In this document: one piece after another, positions 32,136-43,163 of the stretch
Layout: the number at the start of each line of letters is the position of its first letter
Numbering within the stretch: position 1 is the first letter of the stretch
DNA from: Diphasiastrum complanatum
Taxonomy: Eukaryota > Streptophyta > Lycopodiopsida > Lycopodiales > Lycopodiaceae
NCBI GenBank assembly: GCA_029204225.1
Contig: CM055105.1
Coordinates: forward strand, 9,769,744-9,833,743
Length of the DNA stretch: 64,000 nucleotides
Direction of reading: 5' to 3'
Notes under the pieces: generated by a model
Database searches by the model: none
Told to the model about the DNA's origin: nothing
Seen by the model: only the letters and a program-made list of their open reading frames with translations
Position numbers and translations under genes: made by a program

Positions 32136-34200
32136 TCAAATCAGATGGCACTTGTGCATAGCAAAGACATGTAGGTGTTTCAAACCTGGTTTGTAGCCGT
32201 AGTAGGCTTCAAATGGTGTCTTGGAATCAACTACTTTAGTGCTAGAGTAATTTTGCAGATAGCAAGCCCTAGAAATAGTTTCTGCCCAAAAGGTTTGAGG
32301 CAAATGCAAGCTGACTATCTTGGATCGTGCAGCTTCCAACAGTGTGCGGTTCTTCCATTCAACTACTCTATTCTGTTGTGGAGTGTAGCTCGTAGTAAAC
32401 TGAAGGGGCATGCCACATGAAGTTAGGTAGTCCTTCATCTCATCTGATAAAAACCCTCCCCCTGAATCAGATTGTAGGGCCTTGATCCTCTGACCAATTT
32501 GATTCTCAACGTATTTCTTGAAGTCTTTGAAGCAACTAAATGTTTCTGACTTGTTCTTTATGAACACAACTCTAGTAAATCAAGAATACTCATCAGTGAA
32601 TATAATAAAATACAAAGCTTGACCTAATGAAGGTATGCTTGTAGGACCACATAAGTCACTGTGTATCAGTGACAAAATGGACTTCGCCCTTTTGGCTTGT
32701 CCTCTAGGAAATCTCATTCTAAGTTGTTTCCCTAGTAGGCAATTTTCACAAATAGTCGGATTAGTTGTGGTAATAGTGTTTATATTCATGTCTTTGACCA
32801 TTTTGTCATGATGCATGTACAAGATTGAACACTGATGGAGCTCATAGTAAACTGATGGAGCACGCCACATGAAGATAGATAGTCCTTCATCTCATTTGAT
32901 AAAAACTCTCCCCTGAATCAGACTGGAGGGCCTTGATTCTGTGACTAGTCTGATTCTCAACATATTGCTTGAATTCTTTGAAGCTATTGAACGCTTTTGA
33001 CTTGTTCTTTATGAACATGACTCTGGTAAATCGGGAGTAGTCATCAATGAATGTAATAAAATATAGAGCTTGACCCAAGGAAGGTACGCTCATAGGACCA
33101 CAAAGGTTACTGTGTATTAGTGAAAAAATGGACTTTGCCCTTTTGGCTTGTCCTCTTGGAAATCTAGTTCTAGGTTGTTTCCCTAAAAAGCAACTTTTAC
33201 AAATAGACTGATTAGTTGTAGTAACAGCGTATATATTCATGTCCTTGACCATTTTGTTATGATGCATATACAAGATTGAACGTCTATTTAGATGACCTAA
33301 TTCTTGATGCCATAAATTAGCATTTGAACAGCTCATAGAAAGTGCAAAATCATGAGTCAGTATATACAAATTTTTTTCTCTATAAGTAGAGAGAATTTCT
33401 TCTGAATTCTCATCTAAAATAGTACATCGGTTGGCAGTGAAAAAAGCTCTATAGCCTTGATCTATGATCGTGCTAGGCCTTCGACTTGATGTGAACTAGA
33501 GTCACCAAAGAATAGATACTTTGATTCTGTAGCTGTGAGGGTAGTGAAGAGGTCTTTGCATGGCGTCATGTGCTGAGAGACACCTAAATTGAGATACGAT
33601 TGATGGGCATCTCTACTGGGTTGATCTTGTACCATCAGCACCTTCTCTTCATCTTGTGAATTGACTGTGTCAGAGTTTCCTTCTTGGTGCTGTTGTATCT
33701 TTTTCTTTGTTTCATTGTGCTTGAGGATACGATAGTCTTTGATGTCGTGGTTGATTCTTTTGCAGTATCTGCAAAATAGCTTGGTCTTGGATGATGATTG
33801 AATGTGCTGCTACTATTGTGGTTGTGATGCTATGGTTGTTCTGCCTTTGTATTCTTATCCTTGAAGTCTTTCTTCTTCTTGGATTGCTGCTTGTTTGATT
33901 AGAGTGCCATGGATTTGGTACTCGTTGTCGTAGATAAGCTTTTCCTCCTAACTTCTTCCTGCAACAAACTTGTTGTCAATTTTTGGAGAGACAACGTAGG
34001 AGTATTGCTAAGAAACAGCACTAAATTGTCGTAGGAGGATGGAAGACTAGCAAGAAGAGACATGGTAGAGTCTTCTTCTAAGATAGGTCAGTACCTTCTT
34101 CCTCAAGAAGAGGCGAGAGAGGCGAGTCGAGACATCTGAGGTCTCGTAGATGCTTGTGAGTGTATCCCATGCTTTTTTGGAGGCATTCAATCAAGAACAT
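32136..34200 (-). pseudogene. Ty1/copia gag-integrase remnant with an internal tandem duplication (element VII)
   Basis: Leftward. Degenerate gag and zinc-knuckle region (34,200-33,730), then GAG-pre-integrase and integrase twice. The first copy, 33,369-32,887, has LWHQELGHLNRRSILYMHH and FITFIDDYSRFTRVMF and ends in YVENQTSHRIKALQSDSGES. The second copy, 32,870-32,136, restarts at CSILYMHHDKMVKDMN and goes on to TPQQNRVVEWKNRT (usual ER replaced by EW). The repeated part covers the CHH zinc-finger spacer and the first integrase Asp. The duplicate units differ by many substitutions, so the duplication is not recent. Confidence 0.82.
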
Positions 34201-34209
34201 AATAATTGA

Positions 34210-34312
34210 ACAATAGCAAATCTGTATATAAAAGAGAGATCAGAACACAATATAGTACCGCTGATAAGTGTGTGCTCCTACTTACAGACTTAAAACAATG
34301 GCTATAATTCTA

Positions 34313-34397
<85 letters not shown>

Positions 34398-34535
34398 AAC
34401 TTTCCCACTCTTTTTAGAAGTGGTAATTCAAATGAACTTTGACTAAAATAGCTTTCATAAAGTTTATCTCTAAGTCTAAAATGCATATTGGCCTAACATT
34501 AACAAAAATGACTAAACTAGTTGAAATCTCTCACA
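34210..34535 (-). repeat. LTR fragment beginning TGTGAGAG, with a (TC)n tract
   Basis: LTR start TGTGAGAGATTTC at 34,535 (minus strand) follows the polypurine GAAGAGGGAG. It contains a (TC)n microsatellite of about 40 units at 34,314-34,393. The inner end joins element VII without a visible primer-binding site. Confidence 0.6.
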
Positions 34536-34549
34536 CTCCCTCTTCAACT

Positions 34550-35381
34550 AGTTTTGGCATAGTTTTGACCATACAATTTTGATCCAACTTTAGAATGATC
34601 TCCATCCTAAGTATAGAGATGCACCAAGATCAAGACTAGACTGAGATTCAAGATCTATCTTTGAATTTATGGCAAAAACACACTACTACATGCATTCAAT
34701 CACTTCCAACTCTCACTCACACATGTGGGAAGTGTTCCAAAAGTAATCTAAGTAAAAACAAGCTGCTCTCCTCGGGTAGGGAGATAAAATCATCAATAGC
34801 TCTCGGGTAGAGAGAGAAAGCTAGAAAATCACTTACACTCAAAATCCACTAAATCTTAAAATCAATTAGATCCAAATGAGGAGTACAATCATACTAGTAG
34901 ATCCACGAGCTACCACTATGCTTAACTATGATTGGACCACACTTTGCCACCTCTTAATCCTATTGGACCATTGATCCATGCACCTCTAAATTCTATTGGA
35001 CCATTTTCAAGCAAACCTCAAATTCTATTGGACCACTCATGGTTCCACCTCTAAATCCTATTGGACCTCTTAAACTTCATCAAACAAAAGCATTACACTT
35101 GTCTACACTCTAATTGGCACGAGTTTGGCCTCCTACTCTATTTTGGCTCAAGAGTGGCATTACAAGTGGAAATGGATAATTTGCCATCTATGCCAAATTT
35201 GACCATATCAACATCCTACACCTAAATGCTTGACTATGAAATTCTATGAAACCCCTATATCAAACATTTATTATTTACGTTACAATTATCCACACATGGG
35301 AACATCCTCCACACATGTGAGATTCACTTACAAACTTCTATCATAAAAAATAACAAGCTAGATTTTTGCCAATTTCTCACA
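34550..35381 (-). repeat. Second LTR beginning TGTGAGAAATTGG
   Basis: LTR start at 35,381 (minus strand) after the purine-rich GAGGAGGAG. It contains CACACATGTG-type palindromes (about 34,720 and 35,313) and repeats of the phrase CTATTGGACCA (34,970-35,070). It abuts the polypurine region of the neighbouring LTR, so at least two elements are stacked here. Confidence 0.5.
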
Positions 35382-35389
35382 CTCCTCCT

Positions 35390-36247
35390 CAAAAAATAGC
35401 TTGGAAAGGTACTAGATCACTTGAGAAGTTTGTAAATCTTTTTGAGTGGATCCTTTGGTATGCATAAGAAGTGAAGATCAGCCAAGGGATCCATCATAAC
35501 AGCACCCTCACCATATCCATGATAAGATCTCTTTGGTAGAGATCTCTTGCCAATGCCTTTGAAGAGTGCTCCACCAATATGCCACTATGATCATGGGCTT
35601 CTTCCATGCTTGATGATGATCTTTGCTTTGAAAGTTCCACTTGCATGATGGATGCACCATAAATAGATAAATATGAGGTTTCCAAGCCTCATAAGGATCA
35701 TGGAGATCAAGATCATAATATGTGAAGCAATGATGATTATCAAGATTATGCTTTCTAGCTTGACTAGTCCACATACAATGAACTATATCCATGATGGATC
35801 TAATCTTGATATCAAAGACTACCTCGATCTATTTAGGCTAGTTACTCTCTCAAGGATGTAAGTGTCCACTTTGGGTGCTTCACTTAATCTCAAGAGGAGT
35901 TTACAATTTGCCTCAAAAGATGTGAAAACATGATTTTCAAAAAAGTGAGTACCAAGCTCCATCTTGTTTTTACTAGAACCAAGAGCATACTTTTGACAAT
36001 ACAATATCTTGCTTTCAAAAAGTATTGGAAACCTACCTAACTCAATAATGACAAGAAACATGTCCATACCATAACCATCATACAAAACTAGTATAGCTTT
36101 TCTTGAACTTTGAGATCCAAAAAATTCAATGAAGCAAGATAGCATTTCAAGCAAAGGAAGAGAAGCATATATGAATGTGTTGCAGTAGATATAACATGAA
36201 AGATGCCCCTCTTTTCCATGTAAGGTGATCCATAAAGACTCGGCCAT
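35390..36247 (-). other. Non-RT coding-like module next to a copia LTR
   Basis: Leftward open stretches (36,247-35,819 and 35,792-35,508) unlike any copia domain. Visible pieces: SQSSRKAILVLYDGYG, then FTSFEANCKLLLRLSEAPKV and DTYILERV. Short stretches recall the unknown ORF at 42.1-43.1 kb, which has RNSEASQVDTIL and GSARKCCSSLLY. By position (between RT/RH territory and an LTR) it may be the same kind of module as in elements V and X. Function unknown. Confidence 0.35.
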
Positions 36248-36249
36248 GC

Positions 36250-36563
36250 ATCTTGTTGTAAGTGGAATACTCTACGTCTACTTGTTGCTTTAGCTTCAGA
36301 TTTTGGTTGGCTTTTGCATCAGATGGATGTGAAATCTGCTTTTCTAAATGGTGAGTTAGAAGAAGAAGTGTTCATGAATCAACCTGAAGGCTTTGTAGCG
36401 AAGGGACAAGAAAATAAAGTATGTCGCTTGAAGAAAGTGCTTTATGGTCTTAAACAAGCACCACATGTGTGGTATAGCAGGATTGATGCCTACTTTCGTT
36501 CAAAGGGTATGGTGAGAATACATTCTGATCCAAATCTATATATCTTATGCTTTGAACCATCAA
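36250..36563 (+). pseudogene. Ty1/copia RT fragment (element VIII)
   Basis: Plus-strand RT core: LLHQMDVKSAFLNGELEEEV, FMNQPEGFVAKGQENKVCRL, KKVLYGLKQAPHVWYSRID, then DPNLYILCFE. It is of the same subfamily as element I at the left edge. It ends abruptly at an LTR start at 36,564, so it was cut by LTR insertion or recombination. Confidence 0.85.
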
Positions 36564-37258
36564 TGTTAAAAATTCACAATTCTAGCTTGACTAGTTTTGG
36601 TCATATGACTTGTAAATAGTTAGATGGTCATGATGTGGCTTGTCACACATGCCAAATAGCATAGGATTCCATTCATAAGGATGTTCTCAAGTAGACCTAA
36701 GTGTTAGAACCTTTGGAATGAGTCCAAATTATGCTTAGATACAAGGGAGAAAAAATAGGAGCTATTTTTGGTAATTTTTGCATAGTTGAGGGATCTCCAA
36801 GATTCCAACCCTAACTTGGTAGGGATGAAAGATCCACAAAAATTAGCATTAGGGATAGGTTTAGGGCTACTCATACCTGCCCAAAACCGTGATGGATCAT
36901 GTATATATAGGTGATGATATCTCGCCAAAATCAATCAAGCAATTTCATGTTTTTTCTCTCATAATGGTGCAATTGCTCTCTATGTTCATAATTGTTTGAG
37001 TACTTGTGATTACTAATGATCATAGGATTGAATGTAGGTCTGGTGTATAGTACTCAGACTGTGGGAGTCCGTACTTTCACACGTGTGAAGCCTTCTTCAA
37101 GGATTTGGGCCATTTAGTGAGGTTCAAGCATAGATTTTTGATGGATTTTGATGGTTCAACTTGTGCTAATCTTATGAAATCATAATCTATTGTTTCCCTC
37201 ATCATTTCAAGTGTTTTAGGATCCTTATTTGCTGTAATTTTTACATGGTATCAGAGCC
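36564..37258 (+). repeat. Copia 5' LTR with primer-binding site
   Basis: LTR of 682 bp from TGTTAAAAATTCACAATTC (36,564) to TTTTTACA (37,245), followed directly by the primer-binding site TGGTATCAGAGCC (37,246-37,258) for initiator tRNA-Met. It holds CACACGTGTG near 37,080. It is the same LTR family as the minus-strand LTR at 15,585-16,170. Confidence 0.8.
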
Positions 37259-37353
37259 TAAAGGCTGAAATGAGCTAAATCCTTAGTTTTCATTCAATTT
37301 GATCACAATTTTTTTATCTAAATCTTGTGTAGATTGGATCTTAGCATCTAGTA

Positions 37354-38025
37354 TTGATTCTAGAACTCAAAGTGAGTCAAATACATTGGATATTGGTGTT
37401 GTGTGACTTCATTTGCAGGTTGAGTCAGGCTATGCAAAATCCTTCTATTTATCATTGGAAAATGGCCAAGAGAGTGCTTAGATATATATCTTCAACTTTT
37501 GATTTTGGTTTATTGTATAAAAGTGAAGATCTTTCTATAATTGGTTATTATGACTCGGATTTTGGAAGTGATAGAGCTGATCAAAAATCTACAAGTGCTT
37601 ATGTCATATATCTTGGAGGAAACTTGATATCTTGGCTTTCCAAAAAGCAAGATGTTGTATCACTCTCATCATGTGAAGTTGAGTACAAGGCACTCACTAC
37701 AACAAAAAAGAAAGTGCTTTGGATCAAGAGGTTACTAGTGGAGCTAAAGATAACCATAAAAGATGATCAACCTATGATCGTGTGTGACAACATTTCCGCC
37801 CAAGCCCTTGCCAACAACCCAATATTCCATGCAAGGAGCAAGCATATCGAAGTTGCACATCACTTTGTGAGAGACAAGCTCATTGGAAGTGAAATCAAGT
37901 TGGAGCACATCGACACATTATCTTGTATTGCTGATATTCTCACCAAACCTTTAAGAAAAATTTCCTTCATTAAGCATAGAGCCAATCTTGGAGTTATACC
38001 AAGATCCATGTTCAAATCAATATAG
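37354..38025 (+). pseudogene. Copia RNase H fragment joined to a short leader
   Basis: After about 150 bases of leader the frame reads RLSQAMQNPSIYHWKMAKR, YYDSDFGSDRADQKSTSAY, ISWLSKKQDVVSLSSCEVEY, ARSKHIEVAHHFVRDKLIG and ADILTKPLRK, ending in TAG at 38,023-38,025. Gag, protease, integrase and RT are all missing between primer-binding site and RNase H. The polypurine GGAGGAG precedes the next LTR. Confidence 0.85.
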
Positions 38026-38042
38026 ATTATTTTTAGGAGGAG

Positions 38043-38315
38043 TGTTAAAATTGAAAAACAATCCATATTGATTTCTTGGCTTGATACAAATGTTGTACCA
38101 TGCAAGTATGTAGCTCATTAATGCAAAATGCCAAGTTTGACCAACATAGAACTCGAGCTACATGGTTATGTAATATCTAGATTGATGAATACAACTTGCA
38201 TATAGTTTGTAGACATAGAATTAGCAAAGTCATGCTTGTAGAAACTCGTGGCAATTCACATGCATCAATTGTAAGTGATCCATAGTGACATGCAAAGCAT
38301 GCACAAAGTGTAATG
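38043..38315 (+). repeat. Copia 3' LTR fragment of a different family
   Basis: Starts TGTTAAAATTGAAAAACAATC. It matches, in opposite orientation, the LTR at 49,976-50,757 up to about 38,315, then diverges. It does not match the 5' LTR at 36,564, so this internally deleted unit has mismatched LTRs. Confidence 0.75.
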
Positions 38316-38860
38316 GAAGGTATGCTGATTTGATACCTCGTAGTGATTTCTAGCTACTTAGTGGGAATGGGGAATGTTTGATTTATATTCAGGCCACAAT
38401 GCTTCACCCTGATCGATACTACTTTTGATAGTTGAATGTCTGTATTTGCGCAAGCTCAGTAGGAAAGATGTGCACAGATCGAGTTATGATCTCTCATCGT
38501 CTTGAAGCAAAAAGCGAATATATTTTTTTGAAAAAAAAAATCATTCCCGAATTGATAGCCAGCGATCAATCCAGGAAGGTATGTTGATTTGATACCTCGT
38601 AGTGATTTCTTGCTAGTCGGCGTTGATGGGGAGGGTTCACTCACTGTTGCTACAATGCTCCACGCTGCTCGCTAATGTAGTCGAAGCTTCCAGGTCATTA
38701 TTTTTGCTAACTGAGTAAGTTAATATGTGCACTGGCCGAGTTAAGATCCCCAGCAAATCGTCTTCAAGCAACAAGTATTCAATTCCTCTTCAAGCAGCAA
38801 GTCATCTCCAAGCAAACAAATTGTCCTCAGGCAAGCAAATCGTCTTCAAGCAGATCATCT
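38316..38860. repeat. Two imperfect direct repeats of about 260 bp
   Basis: GATTTGATACCTCGTAGTG occurs at about 38,334 and 38,588, each followed by related sequence (ACAATGCTTCACCCTG against ACAATGCTCCACGCTG) and by ATGTGCAC...CGAGTTA(A/T)GATC. After that the CAAGCA(A/G)..TCGTCTTCAAGC phrase is reiterated (38,760-38,880). Non-coding. Confidence 0.6.
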
Positions 38861-39185
38861 TCAAAATATTGTCTTCGAGCAAACAACCTTAAAAAAAACC
38901 GTAAGTGTGCTTCCATGCATACTTTCAAAGGCCCTCACAAAAGCTTGAAAAGTAGCACTTGTAGAGGCTACTCTGTCACAACATTCCCAATTGAATGCGG
39001 CTTCAATGGCCGTAACACATGTTACACATTCTCTACACATTCCCATTAAATAGCCGTAACACGCCTTGCATGTAAGTTCATAACGGGTCATAACCATGAT
39101 CCCTTTAATAGAATTAGGATCATCTCTTTTCCTTGTTTCCAAGGGCACATGAACAAAGCAAGCACAGCCAAAAACTTTAAGGTTA
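38861..39185 (-). pseudogene. Copia integrase C-terminal scrap
   Basis: Reads CACFVHVPLETRKRDDPNSI on the minus strand, nearly identical to the integrase end of element II (about 10,610-10,660). Downstream the frame is unrelated. A small rearranged piece. Confidence 0.6.
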
Positions 39186-40018
39186 TCTACATGCAGCAGC
39201 TGTACACTATTGGAGGGTTTGCGGATCCCAAGGCAACCCTAACCCTATCTAATAAGTGAGAGAGATTTGGCACCCTACGTGTGTAAGTTCAAGCCAATGA
39301 TCACATAGTTATTTGATTAATTAGAAAGTCAATAAACGGACTTTAGGCCTTTTTGTGGGACTTTTAATGTTGCGGACCTAAATGTCAAGTTAGTGAATAA
39401 AGTTGGGTTTCCCTCCAATTTGGATGGTTTCCACTCTTTTTTAAATTTGAATAGTTAGGGAGGCAGAAATGGACTAAAAGGATTCAAAGGCCAGGGTCCT
39501 TCTCTCTACTATAAAAAGGGACCAACTCGAGTTCATACACATGTTCATTTCCTCATTTCAATAAAGCAAATTGGTTCTCTTCAGAAATGGATTGATGAAT
39601 GTCCTTGCTCTCTATCACTTTTCCTCCATCTCTCATGTTTTCTTTGGTTTTTGCTAATTGTTGGATCTGAATGTTACTATTGGTCTTCTAATTTCAAGCA
39701 CTGTGCAACAGATCCACATAGTGCATTGGCGTGAGCGAAATATAATTCTCTCAAGAATAGTGTCTCGCTTACTAGCGGACTTCTGGATCTGCTGATCCTC
39801 TTACAAAATTGTCTCGCTAACAGGTGGACATGTATTTTGTATGTTTTCATCTTACAGTATTATGCATCAAGCAGAAAGTATATAGTTTGCGAACTTTTTC
39901 ATGTCGCGTCATGTAACTTCCAGATCAAAAAGATTAAACATCTACAACTAATCACGGATTAAAAGAGTGGCAGATTAGCCACGTTCTAAAGTACTTCTAC
40001 TGATGTCATGATATCTGA
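39186..40018. other. Unassigned LTR-like region
   Basis: Contains a promoter-like CTATAAAAAGGG (about 39,518) followed by a transcript-start-like stretch, as in an LTR U3-R boundary. No matching partner LTR or coding frame was recognised. Confidence 0.35.
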
Positions 40019-40877
40019 TCAAATACTTATACCCCATGGTACTTGGCTGATCTTCTTGGTCCTTTGTGAAGCATGAATGATTTTGTGTCGCGAAACAATT
40101 TTGTGTCGTGTATCGCAAAATTGTTCACGAACATTTTTGTTTCGTGTATCTTTTCTGTCAAAATCAGGGTGGAAATCTAGCAAGGCTTTGGCAATAGAAA
40201 CATTTTGTTTATTTAGCTCTCTCTCAAAGCATGATAGTTTGACGACTCCAAGACTGCTCCTCTGTTTCTCGAATAGAACTTTGTCTAAGGCCTTTGTGAA
40301 AATGTCAGCTACCATCTCCTTCGTTCCAATGAAAGTAGTCTGCAATATCTTCTTCCCAATCAGATCTCTTATCAAGTGGTACTTGATTGCAATGTGTTTT
40401 GTCCTTGAGTGAAACACAGGGCCTTTTGTTAGATGTATTGTAGATGTGTTTTCCATATGCAAAAACAGAGGTTCATTTCTCATTTTGCCTAGTTCGTCAA
40501 GGAACTATTTGAGCCAAATTATTTTATTGGCCATCTTTGCTACTGCTACGTACTCTACTTTGTAGGATGACTGAGCCACAATGGCCTACTTCTTGCTAAC
40601 CCAGAGAATTGTTGCTCCTGACGCGATGGTGCATTCTCTTGAGACACTTTTGCAGTTGTCCTTGAGAGATGCCTGTAGGAAAGCATCTGGAACCCTACAT
40701 CACAGAAATAACACAAACCAAAATTTTTTGTTAATTGAAGATATTGCGAAATTCATTTTACAATCTTCCAATGAGTTGACCTTGGATTTGTACAAAATTG
40801 GCTCATCTTGAACACGACATAAGCAATGTGAGAACGTGTGTTATCTGCAAGGTACATCAACGATACGATCAGTTTCT
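40019..40877 (-). pseudogene. Copia RNase H, 3' part of element IX
   Basis: Leftward RNase H (YKVEYVAVAKMANKIIWLK, HSRTKHIAIKYHLIRDLI, EMVADIFTKALDKVLFEK), partly broken by stops. It is the continuation of the RT on the other side of nested element X: the TTTCT target sequence occurs at 40,873-40,877 here and at 46,513-46,517 there. Confidence 0.85.
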
Positions 40878-41527
40878 TGTGAAAGATCTCAGATCCTTAA
40901 GATCCAATCTACTTGAATGATCTTTGGTTAGAAAGAGAAATACACTACCAATTTCACCAATGTAGAAAAATCAGCATCTACACACAATTTGAGATGCAAA
41001 CACTAATAAAACTTGATCAGACTTGAATGAAATGATTATGAACTGTTGTTGTCCGTACAAAACTAGCAAGCTACTGTATTTCACATGTGTGGATCAAAAA
41101 ATAGCAAATATAGATCATTCTACACATAGAATTGCAAGCAATCACCAAGATAGTGCACCAACGGATAGTAGAACCCAAGAGAACCATGTATAAGCATGAA
41201 ATGAGATAGAGAAGAGAGAAGATGACTCTCTCCACGAGTTACATCCTTTTATAGCAGGTCCAAACCCTATTTGGCCACTTGGCTTTCCCACTAAAATGCT
41301 AACCCTACCAATTTTGGGTCTAGATTCAATGTACCCAACTTATTCAGATTGAATCTACTCAAACTCGCATTCTATCTTTTTCACACTTTCAAAAAGTGTT
41401 TATTTAAACGAAATTTAGACTAATGAACTTTGAAAAGTCAACCTCTAAGTCTAAAACAAGTTTTGGTCTCAATATGCCAAATATGGAAATATTGCAAAAT
41501 GTGATGAAACTAGTTGAATCTTTCACA
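40878..41527 (-). repeat. 3' LTR of element X
   Basis: 650 bp, preceded (minus strand) by GAAGAGGGAG. Near-identical partner at 45,863. Contains TTTCACATGTGTGG, the palindrome type seen in other LTRs of this window. Confidence 0.93.
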
Positions 41528-43127
41528 CTCCCTCTTCAACTAGTTTTAGCATAGACTTTGATAATACTCCAAGTGAGGTCCTATGCTTCATGAACAAGTC
41601 TTTTCCCAATGCTTTGGTGAAGATATCAGCTACACATTCCCTTTAAGACACATGTTGAAGCTCCACCTCCTTTGCAATGACTCGCTCCCTCACAAAATGA
41701 TATTGTATCTCAATATGCTTGCTCTTAGCATGAAAGATAGGATTGGATGCCATTCTTTGGGCTGATTGATTGTCACAAAAGATGATTGGGCTCTCTGAAA
41801 AATCCAGCAAGTGAAGGTCCTTGATCATCCTTTTGATCCATACCATCTCCTTTGTGCAATGTGTAAGAGCTTTGTACTCGGCCTCACTAGATGACAATGA
41901 GATAGTGGCTTGTTTCTTTGACATCCGTGATAAAGCTCCATCACCTATGAAAATACAATAAGAACTAATGGATTTCCTATCCATTACATCTCCAGCATAG
42001 TCCAAATCTGAAAATCCAAAAAGATTAGGTGATGATCCCTCATACAATATGCCAAAATCTCGAGTTCCAATGATGTACCTCAAAAACTCGCTTTCCTAGA
42101 TTCCAATGCTCCTAGCATAGTTTTTTCCAATAGAACTTTGATATATCATAAGAATGATCTTCTTTTCAATGATCATGTAATGCTCAAAATAGAAACAACC
42201 ATAATTGATATAGAGAATAGTGTCCACTTGGGATGCTTCACTATTTCTTACATCAATTTTACATGTAAAAATGTGACTAGAACATGAAGAATCAAATAGA
42301 ATGTAAATGAAATAATTCCACCATGCTTCCAACTCTGAACTCTCTGGAAAAATACAGCAAACAAACAATAAATGTGAGTGATCAACTTTTGCTTGCATGT
42401 CTCCTCCTTCTTTGTCCTTTGTTGCCTTGTATCCACCATGATACTCCATGAATGAGCCTCCATCTTCATCTTGCCACAAGAAACCATCAAACCTTGGAAA
42501 TCCATGAGTAGGTGAGTACATTAATGATGCAAATCCAGCACCACATGACTCCATAAACCAAGTAGTTTGCACTAGTCCATCTTCAAGATCTACTTGACAC
42601 AAGAAAATGACCATGAATTCACCAAAAATTGACAATCTCCAAGTATTGGCACCAAGTAGCTCAACACTTGAGAACTTAGCCATGGATGAGTGACATAATG
42701 AACCTCCAATAGCTTCATTTCCATCAGCAAAATCAGCCAAGAATGCTAGTACAAATCCAACATCAAAACAATGCTCACCAATGTAGCTAGTTTTACCATA
42801 TCTTGACAATTTGCACACATCCACATGAAATTGCTCAAACATGAGATAGAACAAGTAAAGTAAACTTGAACAACACTTCCTTGCTGATCCTTTGACCTTA
42901 CTTGAGTCTTCAATATGCTTAAAAAATAGATCCATAACACCTTTGCCAATTACCTCTCCTTTGATGCTCTTGACTAGCTCCAAATTGCCAATTTCCCTTT
43001 TGACTAGTTGAAGCGCTTTGAGATCAACCTCTTGATCTTCAACTTGACCATTAAAGTCATTAAACAAAATTTGTTTTCCAGATCCATTACTTGATTTTAC
43101 AGCAAGATAACATCTATCCACTTGCAT
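41528..43127 (-). CDS. Element X second ORF: unknown 343-codon module plus RNase H
   Basis: ATG at 43,127 (MQVDRCYLAVKSSNGSG). 343 codons are open to a TAG at 42,096. The frame then continues unchanged into copia RNase H (FLRYIIGTRDFGILYEG, DYAGDVMDRKSISSYC, LSSSEAEYKALTH, HAKSKHIEIQYHFVRERV), stops at 41,643 and continues to VADIFTKAL before the polypurine tract. The module has no RT motif: neither YVDD nor YGLKQ is present. Pieces: KVKGSARKCCSSLLYLFYL, KFSSVELLGANTWRLS, FDGFLWQDEDGGSFMEYHGG, RNSEASQVDTILYINYG. It is rich in Cys, Phe and Ser and does not resemble a known family to me. It sits exactly where RT belongs. TAG could be a CAG transition. Confidence 0.6.
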
Positions 43128-43163
43128 AGCTCCATGTACACAAGAAGATCCTCCAAAAGATGT

